Of a stretch of 64,000 nucleotides of DNA, positions 43,401 to 49,400 are shown piece after piece. The position numbers and the translations under genes were made by a program. The first letter of the stretch is position 1. The number at the start of each line of letters is the position of its first letter. Under the pieces are notes generated by a model. It worked only from the letters and a program-made list of their open reading frames with translations, was not told the DNA's origin and ran no database searches. Source of the stretch: Serilophus lunatus (Eukaryota > Chordata > Aves > Passeriformes > Eurylaimidae); the NCBI GenBank assembly GCA_013399895.1, contig VXBA01003660.1:256107-320106 (forward strand), read 5' to 3'.

Positions 43401-46400
43401 GGGGATGTAGAATTCTGTAGGAAGAACTGCAAAAAGTAAAGTTCAGTGAGGTTTCTACCCTATCCTGCTTTATAACTATAGAATTATTATTCTTTGTGAT
43501 TTTTTTAATGCATGTTAATTACTCAAATACCTATTTCATTCTTAGCCAGTCTTTCAATTATTGATGAGCATCTGCAGCATTAAGTGCTAAGTGAACACCA
43601 CATAGACAACACTTTAGCAGAGATAAACATACTCAATTTTGGTACCACTTTCCTAAAAGAAAGCAGTGAATTCCATCTTAGAAACCATATTATTTCCAAA
43701 TTGTTTGTAAACCATTTGTAAAAGAACATGTGAAACTATTAATGTACAGATTATCTCTGCATGTCTCATATTGTGTGAACATACACACACACACACACAC
43801 ACATTAAAGCACTGTAAGTACAGTACACCCCTGTCCCTTTTCTTCTCTCCCAAAGACAACAGTCACACTTCATAATCCTATATATGGATTTTTTTTAAAA
43901 ATAACAATAATTGTGCTGATTTTATAGTATTACATTAGAAAACATTAGTCACCCTAGGTCACATATAATTGTTTCATCTCACTTCATTAACATTTCATTT
44001 CCTTTTTTGTCTTTACCACAATTTAAGCTGGAATTACTGCAAACAGTTTTCACAAAAGTATCCAGAATGCAAAAAAAAAAAAAATCCTGACTTTATATAA
44101 CCTCATTGGATGACTATTAGCATTACATCAGTTTTACAGCTTTTAAGGATGTCATTATCTTCTCTGTCCTCTGCTGCACTCTGCCTCTGGCCTTTTTTAA
44201 AGGCCAACCCAAACAAGAGAGCATTTAATTGTCCTATTTCCCCTTGCCCTCCTCAAAGCCTATCACCCCAAATGACCCAGAAAAAGACTGTGGACAACTT
44301 TTAAAAAAGCAAATAAACAAAAAAACTCCCACACACCTTTAAAAATCTGGAGCTGTTTTCTGTAGCTTGATAATGTCCTAAATCATATTATTCAATTGCT
44401 TTAGTAAATCTGGATGGGTAAAATGTGGATGTTCAAAAAGCCATTCTGGTATTATTTGGGGTGGCTAGAAAGAGCTGATACCACTACATGTTATTTGTTC
44501 TATTATTAAGCAGGTAAAAGTTTCACACCTGTCATTTGCCAACTCTTTATTGAGAATTCCATTCCATGTACCCAAGTCAAAATTAATACCCAACAATCAA
44601 ACTGAAAATCCAACTGTTGTTAGAAATCATAAAACTCTGAAAGAATTGTGTTTCTGCAAAGAACAAAATAATAATAAAAAAACCCAAAAATACTCATTTT
44701 CCCAAGAAGGAAACCATATCACCAAACTCAGTGGTTCTGTACAGAATAAAACTGTAAAACTGACCTGGATTACTATTTTCAGAGCTTTTACTTTCTGATC
44801 AGAGGACCAAGCATCCTTTAAAGACTGGTTCAGCTCTTCAATTCGGTTCATGTAATCCTGCTGAGTCAAATTCAACAGCTCCTTCTGTGACCCCTGGCAA
44901 GAAAACATGAGCCTACTTAACAAGAGTGGGAAGTCAGGAAAGAGAGTGCCATTATTATAAAGCCAAATCACCATGTTGCAGGAGGGAACCCCACAAATTT
45001 ATTGTAACTTCCTTATTTTCCCTTCTTACCTTTGCAGCATCAATACTGCAGATGTTTGGCACAGGAGTGCCTCACAACTGCTTTGGTTTTCAAGAGACAC
45101 AAACGCTGGTACCCAAAGTTTTCTGTGAGGTCAGAACTGCTGGACTGTTTCAGTGGTATTCTAGTTGTGGCATAATTAGTGCACTAACACTATACATAAG
45201 GATAGTTGCACTTATTTAGAACCAGCATCAGAGAGAAATGAAATGTTTTGCCAGTGGTATCCTAACAAATTGGTTGACAGCAGAAAAAATCTGACTACAT
45301 TTCAGCAAGAAAATAAAACCATCTTCACCTCATGCTCAGCACCAGAGCATTCTTGCAACCTGTTTTCCCAAAAATTTTACAGACTTTATAAAATTATTAT
45401 CTATCAAAAGTGAACCAGTTAAACACCAAAAGCAGAAATAATGGTTAAGCTTTAGAACCAAACTGACACAGGAACAAAGTGACTAAAAATGCATTTAGAA
45501 AAAAATCAGAAGGTGGTTCTGGAACAACCTTCAGTAGAAGCATGAGTGACATTAAAAACTACCTTCAGGCCGAGTTTTGATGAGTTTACTAAGCTGTGTT
45601 ACAGAACTGATTTTGTAATATCTGAAAGACTAGAAACAAATAACAGTAAAAAACCCACAAGTGAAGAGATAAAATGGAAATGCAATTAAGAGTTTCACCA
45701 AAGGTCACATATTTCCTTATCATGAAGAGTACTTAATTTTTCTACTAAAAGAATTCAATCCCCTCTTTGTGACATGCAACTATTAAAACTGTGCTGGCTC
45801 AGGCAATAGGCAAACTGAAGATAGTTAAGAGGCAGAGGTTTCAAAAAAACTTTACCCAAAACAATTCTGGAAGATTTAGGGTTTAGAAATAAAAGTCATG
45901 AAACATCTCCTCTTTGCACAGTAAAATACTGCAGCTTGAGAAATAACTTGAGTACTTAGTAATTGTAACTTTATTTAAGCTCAGGCAGACAGTATGAAGC
46001 TTCTGCAACAGGAGCAACCAAAGTTATCAGACGTTAAGGCTGTTGGGCTCCACAAAATTTTACAGCAGCTGAAGACCACACACAGTAACAAGGTACATCA
46101 ACATAAATTTCTTTCACTGTTATAATGGTGCTGTAGTTTGAGCAGAAAACTTTCTCACCTCTTCCAGATCATCCAGCTCTTCTAACCTTGTCCTCACTTT
46201 TTCAGAAACTGCTGAGCCAGTAGTTGTGGATTTTCCTGTGAAGAATTATGTATTTATGTTTCTTTAACATTTAAACACTGGGACTTCTAAAGAAATACAA
46301 ACCTGAGGGAGCCTGAAAGACTCAGACATGGACCAGTCACCTTCTGTGACAGAAGACAAGTGGTTTGATTCATGAGGTGAGAACTCCCAAAGACACACAT

Positions 46401-49400
46401 TTAAAAGTTCATTCACTTTGAATAGGAAAGGATAAGCAAAACTGAATATAAATGGATTTTCTTGCAAGAACCACAGGATAATTTAGGTTAGAAAAGCCTT
46501 ACACAGGTCTGTGTCCAAGTCTGCTTCTCAAAACAGGTCCAATTCTGAAGCTGTAACAGGTTGCACAGGGTTATATCCAGTTAATTTAACAATAGCTAAG
46601 GATGGAGATCTCACATTCTCCCCAAACATCCAGTTTCAGTGTTGGACCATTCTCATTGCAAAAAAGTATTTTGTATTTTTGCAGAAGCTGAAATGCTGCA
46701 GGCTCTCTCATATACAAAAATCCTGATTAACTATGCAATCAGCTAGGACTACTTAGTCCATATTTGCTTCTCCAGAAAACATGATAAAATATTTAATATT
46801 TGTTTCTTTTTTGAACAGTCAGCATACAGCCAAAATCATTTCACTTTCATGTAAAGAGAATAACCGAACAAGTCCCAAAGGACTTGTGTGCTTTCCTTCC
46901 AGCTAGCAGAAGAGTTGATAAATATGATCTTCAGAACATCATTGCTCACTTTCAATGGAAGAAAGTTTTAAGCTACAGTGGAAGGCAGGGAAATAATCAC
47001 AAATTCATTAGCCTATAGGAGTGAAAGACAAGGTGTTAGGTGGCTTGTTTTAAATAATTATTTTAAGTAAAAATCCAGAAGTCTTATCCACAAAAAAAGC
47101 ACAGACCCAACCAAATGTCAGAATGGAGAAAGCAGGAAAATCCCTTTTAACTATTCTTGACCACAAATCCATCACTGCACCCACCCTCAAACAAACATTG
47201 TTAAAGAAAGTGCTTACCCTTTTCAGATCCCATGTACAGATTCTGTGAGGAAACAGAAAAAACAGACTTTTTAGCAGTACTTGCCAGCATTCCAAGAATT
47301 ACACTGCTAACTAAGGCCCTAAGTACACAAAAGATCAGAAGTTATTTGTATTGTTACAAAAAGAGCTTCTAAGTATCAAAAGACTTGGATATGGCTCCAA
47401 AACAATCTTTAAAAGTGAGAGCTCGTGGCTCAGCTTTCTGTAACATTGAAACTGAAATTTAGGGGACCGGTATTTACTTAGTAAGTAATTACAAGCAACA
47501 TCCAAAATCTTCAAGGTCTCGTACATAAAACTGGAGAAGCTGCCACTTACAATAGAGAGTTTCTCTGTTGTTGTGTATCTAGCAAGGATGTCACCACGTT
47601 TGCTTGACCATGGTTCAAAGTCACTTCCTACTGCTGAGCTGTCATCTTTATCCCTTTTCCTTCGTGCGCCATCCTAGGAGGGGAATATAAGGGAAAATGC
47701 TAAATACAAATCTGGAAAAAGAAAAGAAGGCTGATAAGGGTCAACTATGTTTCAAGCACTACCTGATCCTTCAAAAAATGAAGAAAAAAACCATATTTAA
47801 ATAAATATGTCAACACAAACAAGATAAAAATAGGTGAATAAAAAAGAATATTGTGTTAATATTTCCTATTTACATTAAGCTCTTAACTGGTGAGACAAAT
47901 ATATTTTATCCAGGGTTGGCTTTGGGATGTTTTAAATTTTATTTAGTTGAGATAACTGTCTCCAGTGTTACCATGGTAGCAGTAGCAGTCACAGGATCTG
48001 CAGCTGCTGCAAATAATGACAAGGGATCTGTGCCATCCAAAACACTGCTCAGTGGATCCATCACAGAACTAGAAGAAGAAGAGGAGGTAGAAGAAGTGCT
48101 TCCTTTCCGGTTCATTTTCTTGGTCTTGGATTCGGTAACCTAAAAGAAAAGTTCAAAACTGTTAAACAAAAAAGCTTTCTCTTCCTTGTCTGTTCTTTAA
48201 TAAATCACCAAAACACATGCTACAGAAATTGTGCTGTTGCAACAAAAGCAAGGACAAATCAAACCAACTCTTTGGAGTGAGCACCAGCACCACCTTTTCC
48301 ACAGACTCTGGTGGCACTCACACTTCAATTTCCATTACTTATTTTTTAACTTCCAATTCTAGGTCTACAGATCTGTAAGAAAAACCACCCTAAACTTCCT
48401 TTTAGTACTCTCCTCTATTTTATTAGGTTTACCCCTCTCCTCAACCTCTTTCTTGCTATTTGCTTTCCTTGGCCTGTTTCATCGTAACTTTTCCTGTACG
48501 ATACTCAAGCCTGGAACATCAAATCCACTCATAAGGCCACCTTCTTATCTCCCTCCTGACCTTCCTGAGCAGGAGCTGCTGCCCATTTATCATTCATTAG
48601 TGGATGACTATCATCTCTTTGAAGCTGGATTTTGGTTTTGTACATCCACATCTTTAAAAGCCTCTTATGCATTAAAGAAATGATAAATATTTTAAAGCAC
48701 ACAGCTGACTGGAAGTTAACCCAAAACCAAATCTTACATCAAGCAATTACTGCATTACTTGTAATGCAATAATTTGACTTTAAATTTATCCATTATTCAG
48801 CATTTAATGCAACCAAGAAAACCCACAAGCTGGATGCTATATTTGTCAGAAGGAGACTGGTTTTGACACAACAGCACCAGCAAATTTCTGTAAAGGACAA
48901 ACAAAACCCTGATGCCTCTCAAATAACAGGCCACTGACATAGAAAGCAACTTCAAAAAGGACCACCACCACCTTCAAGGAACTAAAGTAAAAAGAGGAAC
49001 ACAATCAGTTTCACATTCATTGTCCAAAAGCACACAAAGACTCACTGTAATGGGTTTCAGTGGATGGTAATCACCAAAATCCAAGGGTATAGGTTCCAGT
49101 TTGCACATTTCAGATTCTGAGGTATAGTTTCTTGATCTTGCATGCCTTAAAAAGCAAGAGTAAAGGGAAAGTATATTATCACATACTGAAACATATCCTA
49201 CATCCATATAGATGCTTAGTTACAAAAAGAAATGCATGTTGAAAAATAAGTAAAGAGAAGCTAATTGTTCTTTCCCATTTCGTTCAGGATCCTGAGAATG
49301 TTTATAGCACAGGCTACCAGCACAGCTGAATGAGCAAAATCAGTGGATACACAAAGAATTCTTTATTCAGACTCCTGAAAAAAACAAACAGCACTTCCCC

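Larger units (their letters stand above)
42339..44764 (-). other. VPS35L intron 7
   Basis: 2.4 kb containing a CR1 fragment (about 43085-43335) and an (AC)11 run (43782-43803). The open frames around 43100-43360 are derived from the CR1 copy. Confidence 0.85.
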
